A DNA stretch of 38,475 nucleotides from Vreelandella glaciei. GTDB taxonomy: Bacteria; Pseudomonadota; Gammaproteobacteria; Pseudomonadales; Halomonadaceae. The stretch is taken from positions 1 to 38,475 of the forward strand of contig NZ_JACCDE010000042.1 of assembly GCF_013415125.1 (NCBI RefSeq), read 5' to 3'. Shown here in pieces: positions 23,568 to 30,383 of this stretch; positions within the stretch are counted from its first letter, which is position 1, and every line of letters begins with the position of its first letter. Under the pieces are notes generated by a model. It made no database searches and was not told the DNA's origin. It worked only from the letters and a program-made list of their open reading frames with translations. The translations under genes and the position numbers were made by a program.

Positions 23568-23596
23568 AGAATGGTACCGAACGGTTTCCATGTCAA
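23568..23596 (-). promoter_or_regulatory. early promoter with embedded repressor operator
   Basis: On the minus strand a perfect -35 TTGACA (23596-23591) is followed after 17 nt by CATTCT (23573-23568) as -10. The spacer is almost wholly the palindrome GGTACCGAACGGTTTCC (plus 23573-23589, core ACCG-AA-CGGT). A repressor bound there would cover both hexamers. A near copy of the palindrome lies at 23803-23819. Confidence 0.75.
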
Positions 23597-23613
23597 GAGT
23601 TTGTGAGGACTAA

Positions 23614-24279
23614 ATGGTTTCATTGGGTGAAAGGCTTAGAGAGGAAAGGGAGCGGCTAGGGTTGTCACAAACCCTCTTCGGTGACCTTGCCCAAGTGACT
23701 AAAAAGACTCAAATGCTCTACGAGGGCGGTCAACGTAGCCCGAAAGCAGATTACCTAACGGTTATTGCTGAGCAGGGAGTTGATGTTCAATACGTATTGA
23801 CTGGAAACCGTTCGGTTCCTGAGTCGGAGCCTCTGAGCATGCCATTAAGGGAGCCAGGGCCGGATCTTTCACCGGTTAAGATGTACGACATCGAAGCGGC
23901 AGCGGGCGCTGGCCGCAGCTTTGAAGGTGAACCGGTCAAAACCACGCTGTACTTTTCAACGGCTGAGCTTTCCGAACAGGGGCTAGACCCTGCCCAGGTG
24001 GTGGGCATCAAAGTGCGTGGTGATTCGATGGACGGCACCCTGGCCGATGGCGATTGGGTGCTGGTGGATCGCAGTAACCGCGACCCTAAGCAAGAAGGTG
24101 TTTTTTTGCTGTTGGTGAGTGGGGAACGGCGGATTAAGCGAGTGCAGCGCTTGGCGGGCGGGGCGCTGTACTTGATTAGCGACAATGACCATTACCAGCC
24201 GGAAATGATCAAGCCGCAGGATATGCATGATGTGGAGATTCTGGGGCGGTGTGAGATTCGGATTGGCAGGATTGTATGA
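23614..24279 (+). CDS. S24-family (LexA/CI-like) prophage repressor
   Basis: A 221-residue repressor. Residues about 5-58 are an XRE helix-turn-helix (LGERLREERERLGLSQTLFG, TKKTQMLYEGGQRSPKADYL). Residues 90-221 are an S24 peptidase domain with an Ala-Gly cleavage region (EAAAGAGRS, about 96-101), Ser in RGDSMDGTL (about 137) and Lys in RRIKRVQ (about 173). RecA-stimulated self-cleavage should induce the prophage, unlike P2, whose C protein is not cleaved. GAGGA precedes ATG 23614. It diverges from the early operon across a 91-bp operator region. The AT-rich genes that follow may share its transcript. Confidence 0.95.
   Translation: MVSLGERLREERERLGLSQTLFGDLAQVTKKTQMLYEGGQRSPKADYLTVIAEQGVDVQYVLTGNRSVPESEPLSMPLREPGPDLSPVKMYDIEAAAGAGRSFEGEPVKTTLYFSTAELSEQGLDPAQVVGIKVRGDSMDGTLADGDWVLVDRSNRDPKQEGVFLLLVSGERRIKRVQRLAGGALYLISDNDHYQPEMIKPQDMHDVEILGRCEIRIGRIV
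23803..23819. promoter_or_regulatory. second repressor operator inside the repressor gene
   Basis: GGAAACCGTTCGGTTCC on the plus strand, read on the other strand, matches the promoter palindrome at 23573-23589 in 16 of 17 positions. It lies about 230 bp downstream, within codons 64-69 of the repressor gene. Its placement suggests looping or autorepression. Confidence 0.6.
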
Positions 24280-24310
24280 GTTTTTCAAATAATTACTAAG
24301 TAGGGAATAT

Positions 24311-25249
24311 ATGGCGACACATACTATTAGCCTCTATAGTTTATCTGCATTGAATTATAAAGATCGTCAGCAACAAGAAGGTCGCCTTGCAAAGCTCGAT
24401 AACGTTAATGGAATTGATATAGTTGATGTTTTTAAAGATTTTTTAACTGCAAACAAAATTGATCACTTACATCGTGATGAAATAGAAAAGTCGGTCTTTG
24501 CTGTTGAGTCTTTCGAAGTATGTAGCTCAGGTCGCTGTATATACGGTATTATTAATGCTGGCAGGTATGGTGTTCCAAGCAAGATTCGTGATTCAAAAAC
24601 AGGTAGCCACAAGTATAGCAAAGGGGCTTCAGATGCAGATGTCACAGACAGATTTTTCATTTTTTTTGCCCCTTCAGAAAAGGACGAGGCAATAATAGCT
24701 CTACACAACGTTCAGGGTCATGGTGTTAAAACCGTTCTCTCAAAAGGTTTAAAGGAAGCTTACCGAGATCAAACTAGGTTGAATTTAAATTTTAATGGAT
24801 TAAGTTACGATAATGCTGCTCAAAAATGGCTAGATGCTCAGGTGAAAGAGATTGTTGCTACACAATATAAAGCTCCTACTGATTTAACAGATGCATTGTC
24901 CACATTAGGGCACGCTCATTCTGATCTTGTTTTAAAGCCTAAAAGAAAACACACTTTTGGAATTTTGAGAAGATTTAAAGATGAAAAGCCTAGAGCTATA
25001 TCGCTATTAGAAGAGCAAAGTGATAAAGTTAAAGCTATTGTTGAGGTAAATGGCAGAAGGCGTACTTTTCAGATTTCAGGTAATGCTGGCGTACCTGTAA
25101 TGACGTTAGAGTTAGATGATAATCTTTATAGGTTGGATGGTTCTATTGATTTTATTAAAATGAAAGAATGGACTGCGCAAGTAATTAACGAACTTTGTCA
25201 ATCTATGTATCATGATGAGAATGGGCAATTCATATGTCTAAAAAGTTGA
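24311..25249 (+). CDS. unrecognised 312-residue cytosolic protein, cargo gene 1
   Basis: I cannot assign a family. The protein is soluble. A conserved-looking central block runs from IYGIINAGRYGVPSKIRD (about residues 78-95) through DRFFIFFAPSEKDEAIIALHNVQGHGVKT (in parts: RFFIFFAPS, IIALHNVQGHG; about 115-145), followed by a charged C-terminal half with KPKRKHTFGILRRFKDE. It is strongly AT-rich and uses A/T-ending codons, unlike the GC-rich phage core. It begins 31 nt after the repressor stop with AGGGA upstream, and overlaps the next gene by 16 nt. Expression from a resident prophage is likely. I infer an antiphage or exclusion role from this position and pairing. Confidence 0.8.
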   Translation: MATHTISLYSLSALNYKDRQQQEGRLAKLDNVNGIDIVDVFKDFLTANKIDHLHRDEIEKSVFAVESFEVCSSGRCIYGIINAGRYGVPSKIRDSKTGSHKYSKGASDADVTDRFFIFFAPSEKDEAIIALHNVQGHGVKTVLSKGLKEAYRDQTRLNLNFNGLSYDNAAQKWLDAQVKEIVATQYKAPTDLTDALSTLGHAHSDLVLKPKRKHTFGILRRFKDEKPRAISLLEEQSDKVKAIVEVNGRRRTFQISGNAGVPVMTLELDDNLYRLDGSIDFIKMKEWTAQVINELCQSMYHDENGQFICLKS

Positions 25250-25782
25250 ATGTTCTCAATATTATAAAAGAGCATATGGGAACGCTGAAGAATAATGCTA
25301 CTGGGAAAGCTTCACTTATTGATGCCTTCGTTTTCATGCTTGTGCCCTTTGGCCTTGCTGTCGCGGCAGCATATTTTGTTCCTGTTCTAAAAAATGATCA
25401 ACTTTCTTTGGCTGTTAACTTTGGTGCAATTATTACAGCCTTGCTTATGAGTGTTTTGGTTTTAGTTTATGATCAAGAGTCTAAGTTAAAGAGCACTTTA
25501 GACAGTCTTCCTGATAATGCTGATTACTCAAAGAAGAAGAGCTTTTATTTGAAGATTAGATTAATGCAAGAGCTATATCAAAATATTTGTTTTTCAATAG
25601 TGTCAGCGCTTCTGTTAGTTGTTTTTTCATTTGCTCAGATTTTTATAAAAGATATAGTTTCTGATTGCTTGGGGCAATGGTTCCTTATGTTCCTTACTGC
25701 ATGTATCGTTTTCTTTTTCATGAATATTGTTCTTACTATGCTTATGGTTATTAAACGCTTCCATGCGTTATTGACCAATTGA
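25234..25782 (+). CDS. four-helix membrane protein, cargo gene 2
   Basis: A 182-residue membrane protein. Predicted helices lie at about 29-50 (AFVFMLVPFGLAVAAAYFV), 58-78 (NFGAIITALLMSVLVLVY), 119-142 (ICFSIVSALLLVVFSFAQIF) and 148-173 (FLMFLTACIVFFFMNIVLT). A ~40-residue charged loop separates helices 2 and 3. Its start overlaps the upstream gene by 16 nt, so the two are translationally coupled and probably form one complex. It shares the AT-rich codon use. A soluble protein paired with a four-helix partner is a recurring antiphage layout (Kiwa is one), but I see no sequence match to any named system. Confidence 0.85.
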   Translation: MSKKLNVLNIIKEHMGTLKNNATGKASLIDAFVFMLVPFGLAVAAAYFVPVLKNDQLSLAVNFGAIITALLMSVLVLVYDQESKLKSTLDSLPDNADYSKKKSFYLKIRLMQELYQNICFSIVSALLLVVFSFAQIFIKDIVSDCLGQWFLMFLTACIVFFFMNIVLTMLMVIKRFHALLTN

Positions 25783-25793
25783 GTGTTTTTAGA

Positions 25794-26357
25794 TTAAAGG
25801 TATTTTTTTATTTCTTTTAATGCTTCTTCTTCAGACCAGTCATGATCAATCTTTACCCCTCTTATTGAGTTGTTCTCAAAGTGTTTTTGATATTTCGTCT
25901 CAAGAGCGGTTAATGGGTTCTCTATCTCTTGCATGCTTAGATGTTGTAGAATGAAAGATAGTTTTTTTTTATTCCTTTCAATTTCTTCTTCAAGTTTTAT
26001 TATTTCGATTTTGATGTGCTCTTTTGTTGCGTCATATATGAAGGCGAAATGTACTTCAGTTGGTTCATCTGCAATATATGCCGCTACTGCTTCCTCATCA
26101 TGTACCACATAGTGAGCGTTTTCATAAAATTGAGTTTCTAATCTTCTTTTAAGTCGGTATAACTTTTCTATTTGAGATTTTTTGTGATTATTTGAATAAC
26201 GGCATTCGATAATTTTCCATGCTACTAAGTCTCTGGCTATTAATATTAATGGTTTTAGTATTGTAGCAATAGCTATAGTACCGCCTGCCGCTAAAATCGA
26301 AAAGAAAATTGTTTTTATACTTAATGAAAGCGCAATTTCTCTTGTGACTTCTTCCAT
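25794..26357 (-). CDS. unrecognised membrane-anchored coiled-coil protein
   Basis: A 187-residue protein with one or two N-terminal membrane segments (about 12-36, LSIKTIFFSILAAGGTIAIATIL; then LILIARDLVAW). A long charged helical region follows (KLYRLKRRLETQFYEN; IKIEIIKLEEEIERNKKKL), consistent with a coiled coil in the cytoplasm. The C-terminus is acidic. AT-rich like its neighbours, it converges on the cargo pair with 11 nt between stops. A promoter is visible at 26411-26440. The function is unknown; it may be a further cargo or immunity component. Confidence 0.78.
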   Translation of the reverse strand: MEEVTREIALSLSIKTIFFSILAAGGTIAIATILKPLILIARDLVAWKIIECRYSNNHKKSQIEKLYRLKRRLETQFYENAHYVVHDEEAVAAYIADEPTEVHFAFIYDATKEHIKIEIIKLEEEIERNKKKLSFILQHLSMQEIENPLTALETKYQKHFENNSIRGVKIDHDWSEEEALKEIKKYL

Positions 26358-26410
26358 TTTAATTCCAATTTATTAGTGATTTGAGTAATAGTAACTTGAT
26401 TATACTTAAT

Positions 26411-26440
26411 TTTATACTGGCGAGCATGCACTACCATCAA
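26411..26440 (-). promoter_or_regulatory. sigma70-like promoter for the coiled-coil gene
   Basis: On the minus strand TTGATG (26440-26435) is followed, 18 nt later, by TATAAA (26416-26411). A further TATAAT lies just downstream. It is placed 54 bp before ATG 26357 and explains most of the gene-free stretch 26358-26550. Confidence 0.55.
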
Positions 26441-26550
26441 CTCATCCCAATTCGTCGTATAACGCGGGCTTCGGTTCGCGCAGCGTAGGTGCCAGGGGGC
26501 ATTCTTTTCCGGTAGGCCTAGCCACGACTTTCCATAACTCTTGTTAAATG

Positions 26551-26566
26551 CTGATTATTTATACAG
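26551..26566 (+). promoter_or_regulatory. LexA (SOS) box before the UmuD'-like gene
   Basis: CTGATTATTTATACAG fits CTGT-N8-ACAG with one mismatch. On the other strand it reads TACTGTATAAATAATCAGCA, close to the extended 20-bp consensus. It lies 75 bp before ATG 26641. The match is direct; regulation is inferred. Confidence 0.7.
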
Positions 26567-26640
26567 TATTGTACCCATGGAAAGCGACAGGCAAATGCTA
26601 ATGTACGTCGCTTAATGTGGAGCAAGCACAGGGCAACAGC

Positions 26641-26991
26641 ATGCGAGTAAATTACTTGGGGCCAGCAGTGGTGGGCGTGAAGCACCCGGCAGTGGCCGAA
26701 ATGGATAAGCGAAAATTTCCGCCCAGCTGCTTTCTGGTGGAGATTAGCGAGGAAGCACTCCCAGGCGGGCCGTGGATGGAAGGCGATGTGCTGGTGGTGG
26801 ATGAAGCGCGTTCGTTTGGCCACGCTGACCTAGTGATCGCGGAAGTGGAGGGAGTATACCGCTTGTTTAAATCCCACCGTGTGGGCAGCCGCTGCCGGTT
26901 GCTGCCAGCGGATGGTGGCCAGGGCTGCTTTGTGACGGCGCAGCAGTTCAAGGGGGTGGTGGTTAGGCAGGCGAGGTGTTGGGCGGTGTAG
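26641..26991 (+). CDS. UmuD'-like S24-fold protein lacking the catalytic serine
   Basis: A 116-residue protein about the length of processed UmuD' (115). The segment PSCFLVEISEEALPGGPWMEGDVLVV, compared in parts, aligns with UmuD ATYFVKASGDSMIDGG-xSDGDLLIV: the SGDSM serine position reads SEEAL, so Ser is replaced by Ala. FGHADLVIAEVEGVYRLFK keeps the fold and a possible Lys. There is no N-terminal cleavage arm and no umuC nearby. ATG 26641 is chosen; GTG 26617 is an alternative. Upstream lies a LexA box. It may act as a UmuD' mimic or as an SOS-induced antirepressor like Tum of phage 186. Both roles are inference. Confidence 0.75.
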   Translation: MRVNYLGPAVVGVKHPAVAEMDKRKFPPSCFLVEISEEALPGGPWMEGDVLVVDEARSFGHADLVIAEVEGVYRLFKSHRVGSRCRLLPADGGQGCFVTAQQFKGVVVRQARCWAV

Positions 26992-27117
26992 GCAATATCT
27001 TACAAAAAGTGTGGCAAATGGCTTACATCGCCGGTTAAGTTTATTTGCCATAGTGGTGTTGTCGCCTAATAGCACGCGTTGCGGGAACGTTTCGCCAGAA
27101 GATTGCGGCAATGACGA

Positions 27118-27150
27118 CCCCCGGCCATGGAATGGCTGGGGGTTTTATTT
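27118..27150 (+). terminator. Rho-independent terminator after the UmuD'-like gene
   Basis: CCCCCGGCCAT (27118-27128) pairs with ATGGCTGGGGG (27132-27142), with one G-T pair and a GGA loop, followed by TTTTATTT. It ends plus transcripts before the convergent Vsr gene; the minus strand has no T-run. Confidence 0.85.
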
Positions 27151-27153
27151 GGG

Positions 27154-27576
27154 CTAACCTTCCCGTTGGCGTGGTGGTGCGCAGGGCCATTCGTTAAATA
27201 CATCGTTACCTGTTATCAGCGTTGGGATCTCGTCTAGTGTTTTGCTGGCATGACGAATGCCACATTCCCATATCACCAATATACGCCACCCCTGCTCGAT
27301 CAGTTCCTTCTGCTGGCGGTGATCCCGCTTTATGTTCCCTTCCAGCTTATTCCGCCAGAATTCTTTTCGTGTGGCGGGAGAAGTGGCGTAAAAACAGCCG
27401 CTATGGCGATGCCAGAAGCAGCCGTGTACGAAGATCACCAGGCGGTAGCGAGGCAGCACAAGGTCAGGTTTGCCGGGGAGGTCGTTGCGATGAAGTCGAA
27501 AGCGGAAACCCTGGCCATGCAGGTAGCGCCGCACGGCCATTTCAGGTTTGGTGTTTTTGCCTTGGATGCGGCTCAT
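27154..27576 (-). CDS. vsr: Vsr-type very-short-patch DNA repair endonuclease
   Basis: A 140-residue Vsr endonuclease. It has MSRIQGKNTKPEMAVRRYLH, GKPDLVLPRYRLVIFVHGCFWH (catalytic Asp in PDLVLP and the following His cluster), HSGCF, EGNIKRDHRQ and GWRILVIWEC, all family hallmarks. Vsr nicks next to T:G mismatches left by deaminated m5C, so it protects the sites of the adjacent C5 methyltransferase. The only usable start codon is ATG 27576. Typical Vsr residues (DVLTRSQRTYC) are encoded upstream in frame but without a start, so the N-terminus may be truncated by about 13 residues. Confidence 0.92.
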   Translation of the reverse strand: MSRIQGKNTKPEMAVRRYLHGQGFRFRLHRNDLPGKPDLVLPRYRLVIFVHGCFWHRHSGCFYATSPATRKEFWRNKLEGNIKRDHRQQKELIEQGWRILVIWECGIRHASKTLDEIPTLITGNDVFNEWPCAPPRQREG

Positions 27577-27630
27577 GCAGTAGGTGCGCTGCGACCGCGT
27601 TAAGACATCCTTCGAGCGGGGTGGTATATG

Positions 27631-28770
27631 CTACTCCGTTTCGTCAGATTCCTGGTTTTCGATGACTCTCTCTTCTTCCCATTTAATGGTTTCAGGGCGA
27701 ATAGACACGCTATCGACACTTACACCACTGAGCGCATTATTTTTTAGCGAGTCGTCCACACAGGCGAGTATTGAGGCTGCCACGGTTGCCATTGGCGTTG
27801 AGATCGCCAATTTAGCGTAGTCTTCTTTTACCTCATAGAGCCTGTAAATTTTATAGGGATGTTCTGACTCTGCCATTTCCCTGAGTTCGGCCAGGGAAAC
27901 GTGAAGCGGGTTTGTGAAAGGGCCACCCGTGGATTTGGCATCAATCAGAAGTTTGTCACCATTGATGATGACTTCAAAATCATAGGGAGCAATGGCGTTT
28001 TCACTGGCCACCCATTGATAGCTCTCGATGCTATGACCTACCTGCTCGGATAGATATTGATTGAGAACCTCTTCTCCCAGGTGGCCGATATTTTCTGCGG
28101 CCTTTTTAGCTTTACGAAGTTCTTCCTGAGAAACACCGCGAGCGCGTCTACGCTTACGAAGGTTTTGAAAGCCTTCGATACCGCCCTGGGCGGCATCTTC
28201 AAGATCCTGGCTGTCTAACAAATCTCGGAAAGGATGGCCGTTAGGAATAAGGTGGCCAGCCTGTTTTTCCACTTCTGCCAACTCTTCGAGTGACAGTTCC
28301 TTCATGCGGACACTGGGATAAAGGTTCTTTAAAACGCTCTGGAGGCCTGCATCGTCAGGATGGTTAGCGGCCACCATGGTCATTTTCATTTGGGTGGGCC
28401 ACGCCGCGCCGACGAATTCCATAATGGCGTAGTCACCTGCATCCAGTACCTGATAACGCTCATCACCATCAGGCGTGGGGATCAGCTTGCCATTAAGCCG
28501 CCAGTTTTTGTAAGTGCCACCCTTGATGATTTTTTGTGGAAGGACCTGAGAGGGGGAGTTGCCCGGGCCAAAAATCGTCAGATTCAATATGAAGGGCTCC
28601 CAGTCCTTCTCTTCTGCCACCGCCGTTAGATTCGGGTAAAACAGCTTTTCAAAAATATTACGATTAAGGTTGATGGACTTCTGATTACCCGCTTTGCCTT
28701 GGCGATAGTGGTATTCAAAAATGGTCAGGTCAGATAGCGTCAACTTCTTCAATGCGATCTTGCGCGACAT
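27631..28770 (-). CDS. DUF3883-domain protein, probable restriction endonuclease
   Basis: A 379-residue protein. The C-terminal domain (about 225-345) is DUF3883-like: AAENIGHLGEEVLNQYLSEQ, then PYDFEVIINGDKLLIDAKST. The Asp near 262 and Asp-Ala-Lys near 275-277 form a PD-(D/E)xK-type nuclease site, followed by LHVSLAELREMAE. The N-terminal ~200 residues are unassigned. Its start overlaps the methyltransferase by 41 nt. Order M, R-like, Vsr on one strand suggests a Type II-like restriction cassette. A modification-dependent or accessory role is the alternative. Confidence 0.75.
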   Translation of the reverse strand: MSRKIALKKLTLSDLTIFEYHYRQGKAGNQKSINLNRNIFEKLFYPNLTAVAEEKDWEPFILNLTIFGPGNSPSQVLPQKIIKGGTYKNWRLNGKLIPTPDGDERYQVLDAGDYAIMEFVGAAWPTQMKMTMVAANHPDDAGLQSVLKNLYPSVRMKELSLEELAEVEKQAGHLIPNGHPFRDLLDSQDLEDAAQGGIEGFQNLRKRRRARGVSQEELRKAKKAAENIGHLGEEVLNQYLSEQVGHSIESYQWVASENAIAPYDFEVIINGDKLLIDAKSTGGPFTNPLHVSLAELREMAESEHPYKIYRLYEVKEDYAKLAISTPMATVAASILACVDDSLKNNALSGVSVDSVSIRPETIKWEEERVIENQESDETE

Positions 28771-30244
28771 GCACTGCATTCCCTGTTAGTTGTTTTTTGA
28801 TAATGTCAGCCAGTGCCTTTGCCATTAGCGGTGGAACGGCATTGCCAATCTGGCGAAAGGCGGGGTTCATTGGCCCCGTGAATACAAACCCATCTGGAAA
28901 AGACTGCAGGCGAGCCGCTTCTCTAACAGAAATGGTACGGGCCTGCTGGCTGTCGTAATGAATATGCGAATAACTGTCTTTTCCCAGGTGTGCCATTAGC
29001 GTTCTGGCTGGCTTGTTGGCTTCCATCTTGCGCCATTTGTTAGGGAATTTGTTTGGGTCATAGGGAGGTATAAAGTTTTTCTTTTCAGCCTCAAACCGCT
29101 CTGTGCCTTCCAGCGGGCGAAAGCCTTCCTTCTTTTGGATTTCTATCAGGCGCTCTTCAAACATTTCATTGGCCAGAGTATGGGCCTGAGGGTATTGGTC
29201 GCCGGGCTTCATGCGCGCGAAAATTTTATAGTCGCGGGGCAGGTAACGAATGACGTGATCATGAATGCCTTCGCCAGACTCAAAGCCTTCCCAATTACGC
29301 ATGATGCGCTGGAATTCATTCAAGGTCGTGTTTGCCGGGTAGAACTGGAGTGTATCGAAACGGCGCGGCCCTTTTTTGAGCTTCTGCTCTGAATCATCGG
29401 TAATTTTGGGCAGGTCGGAGAGTGCCTGTTCAGCCGTTACCGCGGGCTTTAGGCCTGCCTGTTCGGGTTCTGGTGGGTCAATGAAAAAGCGGGTCTCTTC
29501 ATCCAACAGATCCCGCTTGATAGTTTTCATGGCCACCTGACGCGACCCATGATAACCACGGGGCAGGTCAATCCAGTGCGTGGGGCTGGGGAACCAGTCT
29601 GTGCATTCCAGTTCCTGGCGATAAGCCACCAGGAACATCCGTTCACGCATTTCGGGCACCCCATAAAATACCGCGTTGAGCATGGTATACCGTGCTTCAT
29701 ATCCTAAGTCGCGCAGGGCTTCACACACTTCCTCAGCAATATTATGACCGCCGTAGTTCAACACATCGGGTACGTTTTCCATCAGGATCGCGACGGGGTA
29801 GAGTGCGGTCACATACTGCAGGTATCGCAGATATAAATTACCCCGTGGATCATTCAGGTATGCTTCCGGGTGCTCTGCTACTTCACGCAGTTTAGCTCTG
29901 CCCACACGAGCAAATGATTGGCAGGGGGGCCCACCCACGATGACATCAACCTGTTCTTCGGGAATGCCCTCTATTCCCAGTTCATTCAGTAAATCAAATG
30001 GCTCGGTGGCAGTGATATCTCTGGCTTTTGCATGAACTTCACGCATCTCTTCAGGTAGATGCCCATGAAAGTTCATCGCGTGTGAACGCGCTGCTGCAGG
30101 GTCAAATTCTACAGCACCAATATTTTGAAACCCGGCCGCATGAAAACCTAGTGAAATTCCGCCACATCCGGCGAACAGGTCCAGCACCCTTGGGGCGCTG
30201 CCTGCTCGAATGCGTTCAATTTTTTGCTGGATCACACGGCTCAT
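28730..30244 (-). CDS. DNA (cytosine-5) methyltransferase
   Basis: A 504-residue m5C methyltransferase with motifs in the usual order: I (DLFAGCGG, from residue 22), IV (GGPPCQSF with nucleophilic Cys108), VI (MENVPD, Glu156), VIII (PEMRERMFL, Arg200-202), and the closing LQSFPDGF and QIGNAVPPL (IX-X). The ~200 residues between VIII and IX hold the target-recognition region. ATG 30244 is favoured; an upstream GTG (30274) extends into the gap. It would protect sites from the DUF3883 nuclease and create the T:G risk that Vsr repairs. The cassette follows gpD, the usual P2 cargo site. The target site cannot be read here. Confidence 0.96.
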   Translation of the reverse strand: MSRVIQQKIERIRAGSAPRVLDLFAGCGGISLGFHAAGFQNIGAVEFDPAAARSHAMNFHGHLPEEMREVHAKARDITATEPFDLLNELGIEGIPEEQVDVIVGGPPCQSFARVGRAKLREVAEHPEAYLNDPRGNLYLRYLQYVTALYPVAILMENVPDVLNYGGHNIAEEVCEALRDLGYEARYTMLNAVFYGVPEMRERMFLVAYRQELECTDWFPSPTHWIDLPRGYHGSRQVAMKTIKRDLLDEETRFFIDPPEPEQAGLKPAVTAEQALSDLPKITDDSEQKLKKGPRRFDTLQFYPANTTLNEFQRIMRNWEGFESGEGIHDHVIRYLPRDYKIFARMKPGDQYPQAHTLANEMFEERLIEIQKKEGFRPLEGTERFEAEKKNFIPPYDPNKFPNKWRKMEANKPARTLMAHLGKDSYSHIHYDSQQARTISVREAARLQSFPDGFVFTGPMNPAFRQIGNAVPPLMAKALADIIKKQLTGNAVHVAQDRIEEVDAI

Positions 30245-30280
30245 AGAGACTTTCCCAATTCGATTGCCCGGCACACGCCC

Positions 30281-30305
30281 AAAAAATTGACACAGATTTT
30301 TCTGT
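30281..30305 (-). terminator. weak terminator candidate after gene D
   Basis: On the minus strand ACAGA-AAAA-TCTGT forms a 5-bp hairpin, followed after GTCAA by six T residues. It lies between the gpD stop (30384) and the methyltransferase start. The short stem makes the call tentative. Confidence 0.35.
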
Positions 30306-30383
30306 TCCTGTGATGTGTGTACCGGAAGATGAGCAATCTTACCACTGGAGTAACGTACAGCCCATTTTTTACCCGTAATACGA

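Noticed and set aside
24311..25782. Assignment of the cargo pair to the Kiwa system
   Set aside because: Only the soluble plus four-helix layout and sizes are similar. Gene order is reversed and I see no diagnostic sequence match.
30292..30305. ACAG...CTGT dyad considered as a third LexA box
   Set aside because: The half-sites are in the wrong order (ACAG before CTGT); it is better explained as a short terminator hairpin.
30245..30383. Open frame continuing upstream of the C5 methyltransferase to the end of gpD
   Set aside because: It has no start codon with a ribosome site before 30274, and its residues do not resemble methyltransferase N-termini.
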